A stretch of DNA of 64,000 nt from Plazaster borealis (GCA_021014325.1 CM037472.1:29350234-29414233), one strand, 5' to 3'. Shown: positions 56,001 to 56,811, numbered from the stretch's first letter. The notes: generated by a model not told the origin, from the letters alone. Numbers and translations are program-made.

Positions 56001-56239
56001 AAACGTGTACGATGCCTTTGAGTTGATTCCAAGAGACATATTCTCCCGAATGCATTCGTGTACAGCATTCATACATACCTGCACATGTCTCACCGATTAC
56101 TTTTTTCATGTTGCTTTTCAGTGTTTTGGATATTAATTTCTCAAATTTAAATTTAGGTGGATTGTTTGATGGAAGAGAAGGAAAGAGGGTGTATCTGGAA
56201 CAAATAAGGGCATTATTTAATGAGAGACGAACTGGCTAG
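1944..56239 (+). CDS. TOGARAM1: TOGARAM1-like (crescerin) gene, 3' portion, 22 exons
   Basis: Spliced model 1944-2088, 6768-6905, 9683-9745, 18576-18845, 19235-19482, 25731-25963, 27758-28053, 28382-28492, 33002-33183, 37767-38220, 38810-38969, 41100-41282, 42089-42281, 42744-42892, 44375-44533, 46308-46434, 47322-47428, 48525-48720, 49631-49847, 50245-50331, 51131-51370, 56157-56239. Every junction is GT-AG and keeps frame; the sum is 4041 nt. The part from exon 12 onward reads like the TOG3 and TOG4 HEAT-like arrays of TOGARAM1 (e.g. NAFIREDVDKAL, FYGRKMLYSMM, KYVPSKD, VLPVLWHLLG). Known family role: tubulin-binding TOG arrays acting in the ciliary axoneme to promote microtubule growth and set cilium length. 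The exon at 1944 begins in phase 0 behind an acceptor, so the protein starts upstream; TOG1 and TOG2 are not in the window. TOGARAM2 is the alternative paralogue name. Family call is firm from the TOG domains; linker exons are weaker individually. Confidence 0.88.
2114..2317. repeat. MITE family B
   Basis: GGGCCCAATTTCATAGAGAT at the left, AGCAGCTCTAGGCAATTGGGC at the right; internal GTGGCTGGTAACCCTGTTCT. Begins 26 bases after the donor of exon 1. Confidence 0.7.
3079..3385. repeat. MITE family D, two partial units in tandem
   Basis: GTAAGTGGCTATGGCCAG, TTCAATGTTGCC and ATTCAAACACGGCC blocks occur twice (about 3113 and 3265). Related copies at 29.2, 44.0 and 53.2 kb carry GGCCGTGTCCGAATTGG-type ends. 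Confidence 0.6.
3431..3570. repeat. MITE family A (palindromic)
   Basis: Left GGCCTAATTTCATGGCACTT and right GCCATGAAATTGG are inverted; CAGAATTCTG and GCAGAATTCC form the inner arms. Confidence 0.65.
4040..4292 (+). mobile_element. Non-LTR retrotransposon 3' end fragment
   Basis: 3'-UTR-like sequence with GGGGCACGTAGTG and an ATAAAATTTGAATCATGAAT end carrying a short direct repeat (TGAATC), the usual CR1-like tail. No reverse-transcriptase frame remains. Confidence 0.45.
4788..4960. repeat. MITE family H (palindromic)
   Basis: TAGACCTCTTTGCATATGAC and TTGACCTCAGGGATGGCGGC blocks match a second copy at 60545-60705, in which the same CGCCATC...GAGGTCAA and TGACGTC...GGGTCGA pieces occur in inverse order. 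Confidence 0.55.
5022..5329. repeat. MITE family C, C' subtype
   Basis: Terminal inverted TTAAAGGGAAAGTATACCTT and GTATACCTTTCCTTTAA; internal GGAGTGGTTATGTCCACGCA. TTAA at both ends suggests a piggyBac-like TTAA target. Confidence 0.7.
5597..5715 (-). mobile_element. tRNA-derived SINE, 3' part, minus strand
   Basis: Tail block CCACAAGGGAAACTGACTGG, then a T-arm-like TTGACTAGAGCGGGATTTCA, read on the minus strand. Same family as 20025-20165 and 59268. Confidence 0.6.
5776..5865 (+). mobile_element. tRNA-derived SINE head, plus strand
   Basis: GGTAGAGCACCGGCA (box A end) and GGTTCAAGTCCCGC (box B) are spaced as in a tRNA, followed by TCTTTGTTCAACCCC. The 5' arm is degenerate, so it is not a functional tRNA. 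Opposite in orientation to the copy 60 bases upstream. Confidence 0.6.
5870..6767. other. Intronic sequence, nothing recognised
   Basis: AT-rich; open frames here are short and lack splice context or protein character. Confidence 0.4.
6768..6905 (+). CDS. TOGARAM1: TOGARAM1 exon 2 (linker)
   Basis: Acceptor TTTTCAAG, donor GTGGGT; phase 1 in, phase 1 out, matching both neighbours. Encodes YGATSYRQIHLDKLKRQSL and then a Gln/Ser-rich segment ending ATDR. GC content is visibly higher than the surrounding intron. Polar, Lys/Arg-rich and predicted disordered; no domain recognised. Confidence 0.75.
7020..8960. other. Intron, degenerate repeat pieces
   Basis: 7340-7540 contains two decayed copies of the family-C GATGACCAATTGAGC block. 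A 22-base G run near 8757 is a probable sequencing and alignment hazard. 8450-8580 has inverted GGCTCAGGCTCTGGCTTGG-like pieces also seen near 43.58-43.72 kb. No exon supported. Confidence 0.45.
8963..9579. repeat. Chimeric family-C MITE (C left half, C' right half)
   Basis: Left half 8963-9260 matches the 34.48-kb copy, including the GACTTCTAGCTAGAAGTC hairpin; right half 9265-9579 matches the C' copies at 5.0 and 55.7 kb (GGAGTGGTTATGTCCACACA). A poly-G run of about 17 sits at 9410. Its right end is about 100 bases before exon 3. Confidence 0.7.
9683..9745 (+). CDS. TOGARAM1: TOGARAM1 exon 3 (63-nt exon)
   Basis: Pyrimidine-rich acceptor ending CACCCAG, donor GTAATC. The 63-nt exon is phase 1 to phase 1 and reads (R)DWSPWRIKEDMNRAEEDHNPFG across its junctions. 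The RDWSP start recurs in exon 5. It is short enough to be a cassette exon; skipping it would keep frame. Confidence is limited by length. Confidence 0.62.
9892..10174. repeat. MITE family B variant
   Basis: Ends GGGGCCAATTTTATTGCGCT and AGCAGCTCAATAAAATTGGT inverted; inner GGTAAGCA arms and ACGTTTACCGT blocks. Confidence 0.65.
10186..10312. repeat. MITE family A
   Basis: GGGCCCGATTCATGGCACTG left, GCCATGAAATTGGGGCC right; near-complete palindrome. Confidence 0.7.
10315..10462. repeat. MITE family M (palindromic)
   Basis: GGGGCCGATTTCACAAAGCG left and TGGTTTGTGAAATGGAGCCC right; inner CTAAGATTAAC against AATGATGAATCTTAG. Confidence 0.65.
10464..10651. repeat. MITE family B
   Basis: GGGCCCAACTTCATAAAGCT left, CAGCTCTATGAAATTGGGCCC-type right end; AAGCACAAAAAGTAGCTAAG left arm. 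Fourth of four elements packed end to end from 9892. Confidence 0.75.
10910..11900. repeat. Degenerate repeat field with CACTTCGTGAAAAC units
   Basis: CACTTCGTGAAAA or close variants at about 11368, 11429, 11513, 11589, 11680 and 11861, with AAAAGCCGGAGCAC at 11443 and 11607 and GGC(A/G)CTGT(A/G)CCAGC at 11464 and 11629. The inverse, TTTCACGAAGTGC, is at about 11139. Looks like a diverged higher-order tandem with one inverted end. Confidence 0.6.
12077..12471 (+). mobile_element. tRNA-Ser-derived SINE (family S), near full length
   Basis: Head GTCGTGGCCGAGCGGATAAG folds as a class-II tRNA: 7-bp acceptor pairing with TCATGAC, anticodon loop CTCGAGC (CGA, Ser-like), long variable arm, GGTTCGAGTCCC T-loop. 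Body has CCTTCGGATGGGACGTAAAG, ACGTAAAAGAACCATGTGCA and TGTAAACCATTACATGATGC. The T-stem mismatch and the attached body mark it as a SINE rather than a tRNA gene. Confidence 0.8.
12480..13840. other. Intron, nothing recognised
   Basis: AT-rich with short frames lacking splice context; no repeat seen more than once. Confidence 0.4.
13846..14232. repeat. Minisatellite of CCAGTTNAACTGG-type units
   Basis: About 19-21-base units AACTGGATTTACAACCAGTT repeated with divergence, interspersed with longer units containing ACAGTAATGTGACAACCA. Near 14110-14150 two units, GTGTAACTAGGTCTACAACC, are almost identical, indicating recent local expansion. Confidence 0.85.
14240..17410. other. Long AT-rich intron stretch
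   Basis: No exon supported. 14625-14815 resembles family F (ATGATCATATTTTGCAGGCT). Poly-T at 15479. The region is otherwise unique-looking. Confidence 0.4.
17422..17807. repeat. MITE family K
   Basis: Left GGGACCACTTTGCATCTGTC and right AGGATTCAAAGTGGTGCATT are inverted, with inner TTTGCAGTTTTTC against GAAAAACTGCTAA. A right-end fragment recurs at 35672-35722. Confidence 0.65.
17990..18120. repeat. MITE family A, near-perfect palindrome
   Basis: GGGCCCAATTTCATGGCACT and GCCATGAAATTGGGCCC, with inner GCTTACGCGCAT against GGGCGTAAGCGCAGAATTC. Confidence 0.8.
18576..18845 (+). CDS. TOGARAM1: TOGARAM1 exon 4 (linker)
   Basis: Acceptor ATTTCACAG, donor GTAAGT; phase 1 in and out. Encodes a 90-residue charged, Ser/Gly-rich segment beginning GHDPFAGNTATILKKRNSN and ending KGKKKVEPLP. 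No domain; typical of the long linker between TOG2 and TOG3. The first half of the 8.8-kb intron before it carries a cluster of MITEs, a repeat field, a SINE and a minisatellite. Confidence 0.82.
19235..19482 (+). CDS. TOGARAM1: TOGARAM1 exon 5 (linker)
   Basis: Acceptor CCTTTTCAG, donor GTAAGT; phase 1 in, phase 0 out. Contains RRDWSPEYEPKKSKG, the basic stretch SPIPIKPTLARSAGRRG, and an acidic end with DDFEMSDEEDIGPD. The IPxKPTLAR block resembles a conserved piece of the vertebrate TOGARAM1 linker as I remember it (not searched). Acidic/basic polarity suggests electrostatic contact with tubulin or partners; this is inference. Confidence 0.85.
20025..20166 (-). mobile_element. tRNA-derived SINE, minus strand
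   Basis: Minus-strand head GGGCTAGATAACTCAGTAGG and box B GGTTCAAGTCCTGC, then tail CCAGTCAGTTTCCCTTGTGG. Most complete copy of the second SINE family. Confidence 0.7.
20360..20640. repeat. Imperfect repeats around CCCCAATTGG
   Basis: ACTACCCCAATTGG, CTACTCCCAATGGGG, TGGTCCCCAATAGGG, CTACCCCAGTCGGG and CTACCCCAATTAG recur in both orientations over 280 bases, suggesting a decayed fold-back element. Confidence 0.45.
21886..22052. repeat. Long inverted repeat (MITE-like)
   Basis: AATGGCCTGACATTTCAACC and GAGTCTTTCTCGGAGGCTAA on the left are mirrored by TTTAGCCTTCGAGAAAGACT and CGAAACGTCAGGCCATTG on the right, arms about 60 bases, loop about 45. Confidence 0.75.
22060..23100. other. Intron, nothing recognised
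   Basis: AT-rich with a short (AAT)n at 22060. No repeated block or exon seen. Confidence 0.4.
23105..23490 (-). mobile_element. tRNA-Ser-derived SINE (family S), minus strand
   Basis: Minus-strand head TGTCGTGGCCGAGCGGATAA at 23490 descending, GGTTCGAATCCCAG T-loop, body CCTTCGGATGGGACGTTAAG, tail AAAGCGCCTTGATATGTGTG with an AT-rich 3' end. Confidence 0.8.
23590..23695 (-). mobile_element. Family-S SINE 3' fragment, minus strand
   Basis: GTTTTACAAGGTGCTGTGGC and GCGCAATCTGCAGCC match the SINE body; the head is missing. Confidence 0.5.
23755..23885. repeat. Family F fragment
   Basis: CCATACAATATCATCCACTG and GTGGTGAATTCATCTATGTG match the full copy at 54.16-54.38 kb. Confidence 0.5.
23890..24365. 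repeat. Family J element (intact copy)
   Basis: TTTAAACGGCTGATAAAGAC, AGCTGTTTAAGACCGG near the left; CTTAAACGACCGTTTAAAAC and TTAAGAACTCGTCGCCACTC near the right. Serves as reference for the split copy at 1485. Confidence 0.6.
24415..24640. repeat. Family F copies, partly duplicated
   Basis: AACCCTCCTACTTGTCTGAC, then two ATATGATATCATGTGGT-like blocks, and GCCAACTTGCTGGAAAATG matching the family-F interior. Confidence 0.5.
25018..25342. repeat. MITE family L
   Basis: Left TTAACTCTTTCTGTGCTGA and right CGCACTGAAAGTGTTAAAAG inverted. Inside, ATAAAATAGATCGTACATGT occurs twice. Related to 42318-42710. Confidence 0.55.
25731..25963 (+). CDS. TOGARAM1: TOGARAM1 exon 6 (linker)
   Basis: Acceptor CTCTCGTCAG, donor GTGAGC; phase 0 in, phase 2 out. 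Begins LSSLEKVRSSAAKKRAEKRA, a Lys/Arg/Ala-rich probable helix, followed by a Ser-rich stretch and DESGFFSMFSTLNSGVDDSL. The GFFSMF block is hydrophobic in an otherwise disordered region and could be a short linear binding motif. Confidence 0.85.
26107..26425 (+). mobile_element. tRNA-Ser-derived SINE (family S)
   Basis: GGTTCTGGTCTAGTGGTCAA head, CTGATCAGCAGAGTATGG variable arm, GAGTCCGGGTCTTGACGCTT, body CCTTTGGATGAGGCGTAAA. Follows exon 6 by 144 bases. Confidence 0.75.
26430..27325. other. Intron, nothing firm
   Basis: 26930-27110 has two diverged GGGAAACGGCCCAGGAGTGG-like units (26996 and 27071), a local duplication. No exon seen. Confidence 0.4.
27331..27680. repeat. MITE family E
   Basis: ATAGACCATGTGACCTATGA left; TGTTTACAAAAGAGCC, CTTCCTGCAGGCACAATTTG inside; copies at 44.76 and 54.64 kb share the order. 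Confidence 0.7.
27758..28053 (+). CDS. TOGARAM1: TOGARAM1 exon 7 (linker)
   Basis: Acceptor CATCAACAG, donor GTGAAT; phase 2 in, phase 1 out. About 99 residues, Ser/Pro/Lys-rich (KKPNSELPFSSKPRMARSSS at the start, QNGRDRKRQQK at the end), no domain. A family-E MITE ends about 80 bases upstream of the acceptor. Confidence 0.85.
28382..28492 (+). CDS. TOGARAM1: TOGARAM1 exon 8 (linker)
   Basis: Acceptor TTCCCACCAG, donor GTAAGC; phase 1 in and out. Encodes PLLSPLSMSSMHHPGPVDLD then an acidic stretch ending SMVIGK. 111 nt, so skipping would be in frame. Confidence 0.8.
29238..29362. repeat. MITE family D
   Basis: CGGCGTCTGAACCAAGCCGC through GCCATTAATTCAGACATGG; inner CAGCAGTGGCAACATCGAAG matches the 3.1-kb copy inverted. 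Confidence 0.55.
29393..29485. repeat. MITE family D fragment
   Basis: GGCTGCAGTGGCAATGTTGA and TTTTCAGTAATCCGGCC repeat the preceding copy. Confidence 0.5.
30125..30192 (+). mobile_element. Non-LTR retrotransposon 3' tail fragment
   Basis: GGTATGGGGTTTGTTCCGTT, AATAAAATTTGATACAATAC and a short (ACAAT)n tail; no coding remains. Confidence 0.45.
30200..32610. other. Intron, mostly unique AT-rich sequence
   Basis: 31300-31440 is a family-L relative of 42.55-42.70 kb (TTTTTCCAGATACTTTTACC). No exon supported in this 2.4-kb stretch. Confidence 0.4.
32616..32935 (+). mobile_element. tRNA-Ser-derived SINE (family S)
   Basis: GTCGTGTCGTGGTCGAGGGG head, CTGATCAGCAGAGTGGG, GGTTCAAGTCCCGGTC, body CCTTCGGATGGGACGTAAAG. 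3' end diverges after 32830. Ends about 70 bases before exon 9. Confidence 0.75.
33002..33183 (+). CDS. TOGARAM1: TOGARAM1 exon 9 (linker)
   Basis: Acceptor GTATTTTGTAG, donor GTTAGT; phase 1 in, phase 0 out. Encodes FNGKTSGIAYSPPPVATHKK, a short amphipathic stretch (EERRLLAEVIGQSYRQ), and an acidic end ESDSEEVEEDE. Transposon remnants begin within about 50 bases of the donor. Confidence 0.83.
33230..33854. repeat. Family-B MITE split by a nested TIR element
   Basis: Left piece GCTAAGCACAGAAAATTATT; right piece GGTTACCAGCCATCAAAAC through AATAAAATTGGGCCC at 33854. The gap is the element at 33273-33725. Confidence 0.6.
33273..33725. mobile_element. Nested non-autonomous TIR element
   Basis: Terminal inverted CAGGCATGCAACTCTTC (33273) and GAAGAGTTGCATGCCTG (33709). 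The interior of about 420 bases includes GGCGCCGCAAACTG and GAAGTCCGCGGATCCACGG. No transposase frame. Inserted in a family-B MITE. Confidence 0.65.
33855..34135 (+). mobile_element. Family-S SINE, 5'-truncated, with tail
   Basis: Starts inside the variable arm (TTTCTGACCAGCAGAGTGTG), body TGTAATGCACGTAAAAGAAC, and a clear 3' tail GATAAAGCGCTATATAAG followed by (TTA)n microsatellite. Begins immediately after the family-B end. Confidence 0.75.
34481..34850. repeat. MITE family C
   Basis: TTAAAGGTATCGTACACGTT left, ACCAAAGGTGTACGATTT right; central GACTTCTAGCTAGAAGCC hairpin, AACAAGGGTGTTTTTTCTTT block. Confidence 0.75.
35292..35669. repeat. MITE family C, opposite orientation
   Basis: TTAAAGGCAGGGTAAACTTT left, GGTATACCCTGCCTTTAA right. 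The internal order is reversed relative to the copy at 34481, 440 bases away. Confidence 0.75.
35672..35722. repeat. Family K end fragment
   Basis: ACAACCATTGGGAAAACTGC and GACGCAAAGTGGTCCCTT match the right end of 17422-17807. Confidence 0.5.
36115..36853. mobile_element. Non-autonomous TIR element of about 740 bp
   Basis: Terminal inverted TAGCCCTTTTTGCACTAC and GTAGTGTGAAAAGGGCT. Subterminal repeats around AATCCAGAGAAT and AATCCGGAGAAT recur at the right. No transposase frame longer than 100 codons. Confidence 0.65.
36880..37110 (-). mobile_element. Family-S SINE fragment, minus strand
   Basis: TTATAAGGAATTACAAGGCG, GCAATCTGCAGCCAGAAAC and CATCCAAAGGACGAAGCAG in reverse order; head degenerate. 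Confidence 0.6.
37432..37625 (+). mobile_element. SINE 3' end of another family
   Basis: GATGCTCTTCTCCTGTCTGA, GAGCACTTTGCAACCC and a tail AAAGGCGCTTTATAAATG followed by ATAATA. The 3' GCGCTTTATAAA motif resembles that of family S. Confidence 0.45.
37767..38220 (+). CDS. TOGARAM1: TOGARAM1 exon 10 (Arg/Glu single-helix segment)
   Basis: Acceptor GTTATCATAG, donor GTTAGC; phase 0 in, phase 1 out. 151 residues. After DANNIAMSKALQEKM, about 130 residues are almost entirely E, R, K, Q and A with i/i+4 opposite charges (e.g. EERRRVMEEEREAKRKAAEE). Hydrophobic a/d positions are rare, which fits a stable single alpha helix (ER/K helix) better than a classical coiled coil. Such a helix would act as a rigid spacer between the upstream linker and TOG3. 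GC-rich, sharply unlike the flanking introns. Confidence 0.9.
38810..38969 (+). CDS. TOGARAM1: TOGARAM1 exon 11 (linker)
   Basis: Acceptor TTGATGTCAG, donor GTAAGC; phase 1 in, phase 2 out. Encodes LQISGSNPGSSAISPTDEAE, an acidic DVEMETG, then a basic AAKKKKTKS end that could act as a microtubule or nuclear-import type basic patch. Disordered. Confidence 0.82.
39479..40522 (+). pseudogene. Reverse transcriptase, C-terminal half
   Basis: In frame: WFGSYLCDRKQFVQW, CGVPQGSILGPILFLLYIND (RT fingers/palm), LFADDTNVFF at 39698 (catalytic FADD), then a thumb/C-terminal region with FRFLGVIIDSNLTWKSHC and the end-domain motif GPLLWNQL. No frameshift or stop within about 347 codons. The endonuclease and RT N-terminal part are missing through 5' truncation, so it cannot be a functional element. 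Confidence 0.85.
39479..40948 (+). mobile_element. 5'-truncated non-LTR retrotransposon (CR1/jockey-like)
   Basis: Frame open from 39479 to TAA at 40520-40522, preceded by stops, then a 3' UTR ending in AAATAAAACAAACAAACAAA at 40925-40947, an (ACAA)n tail. Lies in the TOGARAM1 intron between exons 11 and 12, same strand. The 5' junction is probably between 39480 and 39520. Unusually intact compared with the other LINE scraps here. Confidence 0.85.
41100..41282 (+). CDS. TOGARAM1: TOGARAM1 exon 12 (start of TOG3)
   Basis: Acceptor CCCACCAACAG, donor GTATGT; phase 2 in and out. The first 38 residues are a Ser/Pro basic linker (QPQSPKHRTLGRSISGG), then TOG3 begins at MKPFNHPDKALQDAYKYMGD and ends at the D/W that opens the first HEAT turn. 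The retrotransposon insertion at 39.5-40.9 kb lies in the preceding intron and ends about 150 bases before this exon. Confidence 0.88.
41339..41590 (+). mobile_element. tRNA-derived SINE, third family
   Basis: GGTCGGGTTGGCGTAGTGGT (box A region) and GTTCGAGTCCTGCTGGAGGA (box B), then body TGATTGTGTGGATTTTCTCT and CATCTAAAACTGAAACTTCC. Begins 57 bases after exon 12. Body fragments recur at 46.69 and 47.21 kb. Confidence 0.6.
41785..41915 (-). mobile_element. Family-S SINE 5' fragment, minus strand
   Basis: CCGAAGGACAAACCAATTAT, TGTCTTGCTCAGGGACACAA and CACACTCTGAAATTACCAG in minus order. Confidence 0.6.
42089..42281 (+). CDS. TOGARAM1: TOGARAM1 exon 13 (TOG3)
   Basis: Acceptor TTTGTACAG, donor GTTAGC; phase 2 in, phase 0 out. 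Encodes WEAKMEGLNLIRRLVMFHPE through EVKNLRSSVSKLAILCMGEM, the first HEAT-like repeats. The W-plus-basic residue in the first intra-HEAT loop is the known tubulin-contact pattern of TOG domains (W at codon 1, then K at the fourth residue). Confidence 0.93.
42318..42712. repeat. MITE family L relative
   Basis: TTAACTCTTTCACGCACTGA at the left, GACTGTTAAGGGTTTAA at the right; contains a perfect GACCGGTCGCTAGCGACCGG palindrome at about 42331-42350. Fills most of the intron between exons 13 and 14. Confidence 0.55.
42744..42892 (+). CDS. TOGARAM1: TOGARAM1 exon 14 (TOG3)
   Basis: Acceptor TTTCTTTCAG, donor GTTAGA; phase 0 in, phase 2 out. Encodes DLDQICKILVPKGGESNAFI then REDVDKALDSMVKNVSPQRA. 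The SNxFIREDVDKAL block is a family hallmark of TOGARAM TOG3. Confidence 0.95.
43060..43295 (+). mobile_element. Possible non-LTR 3' end fragment
   Basis: GCCAACTGGTTATCTAATAAATATACG followed by short GAAAT repeats (AGATGAAATGAAAT), reminiscent of LINE tails. No coding part. Confidence 0.3.
43575..43720. repeat. Inverted repeat with GAGCC/GGCTC ladder
   Basis: AACCAGGGCTTTAGCTTAGG, CTCAGGCTTGAGC left; AAGCCCAAGCCAGAGCCCAA, GCCTAAGCTAAAGC right. Confidence 0.5.
43974..44117. repeat. MITE family D (clean palindrome)
   Basis: GGCCGGATCCGAATTGGTGG and CCGCCAATTCGGACACGGTC inverted, GGCTACGGCTATGAC against GTAGCTGTAGCC inside. Confidence 0.7.
44127..44282. repeat. MITE family G (palindromic)
   Basis: GGAGACTTTGGAACGCCAGG and TGACCCCAAAAGTCGCCCAT; inner GCAGACTTACCAGGTAAA against TTTTACCTAGTAAGTCTAA. 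Twelve bases after the family-D element. Confidence 0.7.
44375..44533 (+). CDS. TOGARAM1: TOGARAM1 exon 15 (TOG3)
   Basis: Acceptor CTCTGTACAG, donor GTATGA; phase 2 in and out. Encodes HKSANVRKATAMHLDRLVDK and ends LALDNAQETR. NVRKATAxHL is the typical HEAT helix with a basic inter-helix contact. A palindromic MITE begins about 40 bases after the donor. Confidence 0.94.
44572..44692. repeat. MITE family A
   Basis: GAGCCCAAATTCACGGCTCT, CGCAGAATTCCACC and GTGTAGAATTC, GCAGTGCTATCAAATTTGGC. Starts 38 bases after the exon 15 donor. Confidence 0.65.
44763..45066. repeat. MITE family E
   Basis: AATAGACCATGTAACTCATG left, TGTTTACAAAAGAGCC, ATCCTGTAGGCACAATTTGT inside. Confidence 0.65.
45276..45484. 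repeat. MITE family P
   Basis: AGGCCATGTCACACGAGGCA left, TTGCCCTGTGTGACATGTCC right, inverted with about 200-bp spacing. Confidence 0.65.
46308..46434 (+). CDS. TOGARAM1: TOGARAM1 exon 16 (end of TOG3)
   Basis: Acceptor GATTTGATAG, donor GTAATG; phase 2 in, phase 0 out. Encodes FYGRKMLYSMMQHESFNKLI then DKYVPSKDIRSLREVLETLR; closes TOG3 with the highly conserved ETRFYGRKML junction. Confidence 0.95.
46500..46690. repeat. MITE family B
   Basis: GACCAAGTTTCATAGAGCTG left, AGCAGCTCTATAAAATGGTG right; GGCTGGTAACCTTATTTTGG inside. 66 bases after the exon 16 donor. Confidence 0.7.
46795..47150 (+). pseudogene. Decayed LINE reverse-transcriptase C-terminus
   Basis: Reads IPTDTIKSYGGRSFQFAGPQ then LLNNFPLHIKHT in one frame (about 46968-47150), the end motif of CR1/jockey-type elements. 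Upstream ARNFRSASKKTS needs another frame, so at least one indel has occurred. Different lineage from the 39.5-kb element. A GCACTATATAAATGCAG tail with (TTA)n follows to about 47210. Confidence 0.6.
47322..47428 (+). CDS. TOGARAM1: TOGARAM1 exon 17 (TOG3-TOG4 linker)
   Basis: Acceptor AATCTTGAAG, donor GTATGT; phase 0 in, phase 2 out. Encodes a Ser/Arg-rich spacer (GPPGLPHDSSSARVRRSQSN). A likely phosphorylation-prone linker; no domain. Confidence 0.85.
48076..48450. repeat. MITE family C
   Basis: TTAAAGGCATCGTACACGTT left, AACGTGTACGATACCTTTAA right; complete central hairpin AACTTCTTGCAAGAAGTTTT. Confidence 0.8.
48525..48720 (+). CDS. TOGARAM1: TOGARAM1 exon 18 (start of TOG4)
   Basis: Acceptor TTGCCAACAG, donor GTCTGT; phase 2 in, phase 0 out. 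After a Ser/Arg linker, TOG4 begins at QETVKDICKSLSAADWTDRL, with the W-x-x-R first-loop tubulin-contact pattern, and continues to NKELVASNVVK. A family-C MITE ends only about 75 bases upstream of the acceptor. Confidence 0.92.
48885..49058. repeat. MITE family F, inverted copy
   Basis: GACAGTAGGAGGGTTGACTG, ACCACATGGTTTCATAATGC and GCAGGAGGGTTAATG. Confidence 0.5.
49214..49344. repeat. MITE family A, near-perfect palindrome
   Basis: GGGCCCAATTTCATGGCACT and GTGCCATGAAATTGGGCCC; inner TGCGCTTACACGCA against GGGCGTAAGCGCAGAATTC. About 95% like 17990-18120 by eye. Confidence 0.8.
49631..49847 (+). CDS. TOGARAM1: TOGARAM1 exon 19 (TOG4)
   Basis: Acceptor TTTGTAACAG, donor GTACGT; phase 0 in, phase 1 out. 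Encodes IFDNFTPRLTDSNSKVNQAA and ends EEILDSIISNV, two HEAT-like repeats of TOG4 (SNSKVNQAAL is the typical helix start). Confidence 0.93.
50245..50331 (+). CDS. TOGARAM1: TOGARAM1 exon 20 (TOG4)
   Basis: Acceptor CTTCCTCCAG, donor GTAAGT; phase 1 in and out. Encodes KIVLVQPFSSATQYGNARVK then PKMVEKLA. 87 nt; skipping would stay in frame but delete a HEAT helix. Confidence 0.88.
50509..50688. repeat. MITE family B
   Basis: GGGCCTAATTTTATGGAGCT left, GGCAGCTCTGTACAGATGGG right; GCTAAGCATAGAAAGG arm. Confidence 0.55.
51131..51370 (+). CDS. TOGARAM1: TOGARAM1 exon 21 (end of TOG4; alternative stop at 51376-51378)
   Basis: Acceptor CAAACCCACAG; phase 1 in. Encodes the last TOG4 repeats (VYQRKQQTVVRNVLPVLWHL, LNLRGAVNTLATEL, LPPRQHNTLMEIIG). 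The frame can end two ways. Reading on gives codons G, V and TGA at 51376-51378, with AATAAA at 51384-51389. Splicing at GTGTAT (51371) joins in phase to the exon at 56157. Both products would carry complete TOG4. Confidence 0.9.
51384..51389 (+). promoter_or_regulatory. Poly(A) signal after the short-form stop
   Basis: AATAAA lies six bases after the exon-21 stop codon, followed by an A-rich tract from about 51408. It could serve a short TOGARAM1 isoform that does not splice to 56157. Confidence 0.4.
51652..52215. repeat. Family I element
   Basis: TGATAGACGCCATCTTTATG left, AGATGTCCGACTATACACTG and GTCAAGTGGGAACTA right; AGTGGTTCACCGACCAATCA inside. A shorter copy is at 56812. Confidence 0.55.
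52965..53175. repeat. MITE family B, diverged
   Basis: GCAAAACAGGTTTCCAGCCA, GTGACTGGTTCCCTGC, then GAAACGGGTCACCAGC and TATGACTGGTACCCTGCC: two partial interiors in tandem. Confidence 0.5.
53203..53335. repeat. MITE family D
   Basis: GGCCTTGTCAGAATTGACAG, GACTGCGGCTATTGC and CACAGTCGCAGCCGCTGATT. Confidence 0.6.
53340..54160. other. Intron, nothing recognised
   Basis: AT-rich sequence between exons 21 and 22 without repeated blocks or exon-like frames. Confidence 0.4.
54162..54384. repeat. MITE family F, complete copy
   Basis: TTAACCCTCCTACTGTCTTA left, AGAATAGGAGGGTTAA right (inverted); ATATCATCCACTGTGGTTTT and CAACTTGCTGGATACTG inside. TTAA at both ends. Confidence 0.7.
54636..54965. 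repeat. MITE family E, complete copy
   Basis: TATAGGCCATGTACTATTAC left, GGTTACGTGGTCTATATAG right inverted; TGTTTACAAAAGAGCCACAG inside. Confidence 0.75.
55060..55510. repeat. Possible inverted element
   Basis: CATCTTAGGCCAAGTAACAA at 55069 is mirrored by TTATGTTACTTGGCCTTAGATG at about 55490; CTCGTCC and GGACGAG, and TTACTATTTACTA and TAGTAAATACTAA also pair. Interior about 400 bases. Confidence 0.6.
55647..56020. repeat. MITE family C, C' subtype
   Basis: TTTAAAGGCATCGTACACGT left, AACGTGTACGATGCCTTTG right. Ends about 135 bases before the terminal exon. Confidence 0.75.
56157..56239 (+). CDS. TOGARAM1: TOGARAM1 candidate terminal exon
   Basis: Acceptor TCAAATTTAG precedes 56157; with the G left from exon 21 it reads GLFDGREGKRVYLEQIRALF then NERRTG and TAG at 56237-56239. 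The peptide is a clean amphipathic charged helix, unlike chance intronic frames, and the phase fits exactly. I do not recall a vertebrate counterpart of this tail. The weak donor of exon 21 is the main reservation. Confidence 0.6.
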
Positions 56240-56299
56240 GATCCTGCCCGAGTCCTCCAAATTCCACCATGTCATTGTTATATAACGGGTACGAGACGT

Positions 56300-56492
56300 A
56301 GGCCCAATGTTATAAAACGATTTGAAGCACAAATTTTGCCCAGCACAAATGTACCTTGCTCAGGAGATATGGTTTGCCGTCCAAAATGCCATTTTGTTCA
56401 CATTGTTGTAACTGGACCTTGGCCATTATTTTGCTTAACTTAAAAATTGCTTAGCTACATTTTTTGCTTGCCAGGTTTGTGAATTTGGGCCC
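56300..56492. repeat. MITE family B
   Basis: AGGCCCAATGTTATAAAACG left, GTTTGTGAATTTGGGCCCTG right. Confidence 0.65.
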
Positions 56493-56508
56493 TGATGTTA
56501 CTATACCT

Positions 56509-56695
56509 ACAGCTGTTTAAGAAGAGAAAATGGTTCTTCTCAAATGTTTCTGCTGAGCAAAAATTTAGCAGAGAACCAGTCACAAACGGTATGCATCACA
56601 TGGTGTTTCGGCTGGTAACCCTGTTTCTGATAAACAAGGTGTGTCTGTGCTACGGATTTATTTGTGTTTACCAGTTCCATGAGATTAAGCTCTGT
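56509..56695. repeat. MITE family B, diverged
   Basis: CAGCTGTTTAAGAAGAGAAA, TCGGCTGGTAACCCTGTTTC and ACCAGTTCCATGAGATTAAG keep the family order. 17 bases after the preceding copy. Confidence 0.55.
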
Positions 56696-56811
56696 TGGTT
56701 TGCCTGTGGAATGCGAAATCGATCAGACAAGACAAGGTGATGGATTTTTGGTAGTTTCTATTTCAGATGACCAATATGAGACAATTGTACGAGTTACATG
56801 AATCTCACCAT

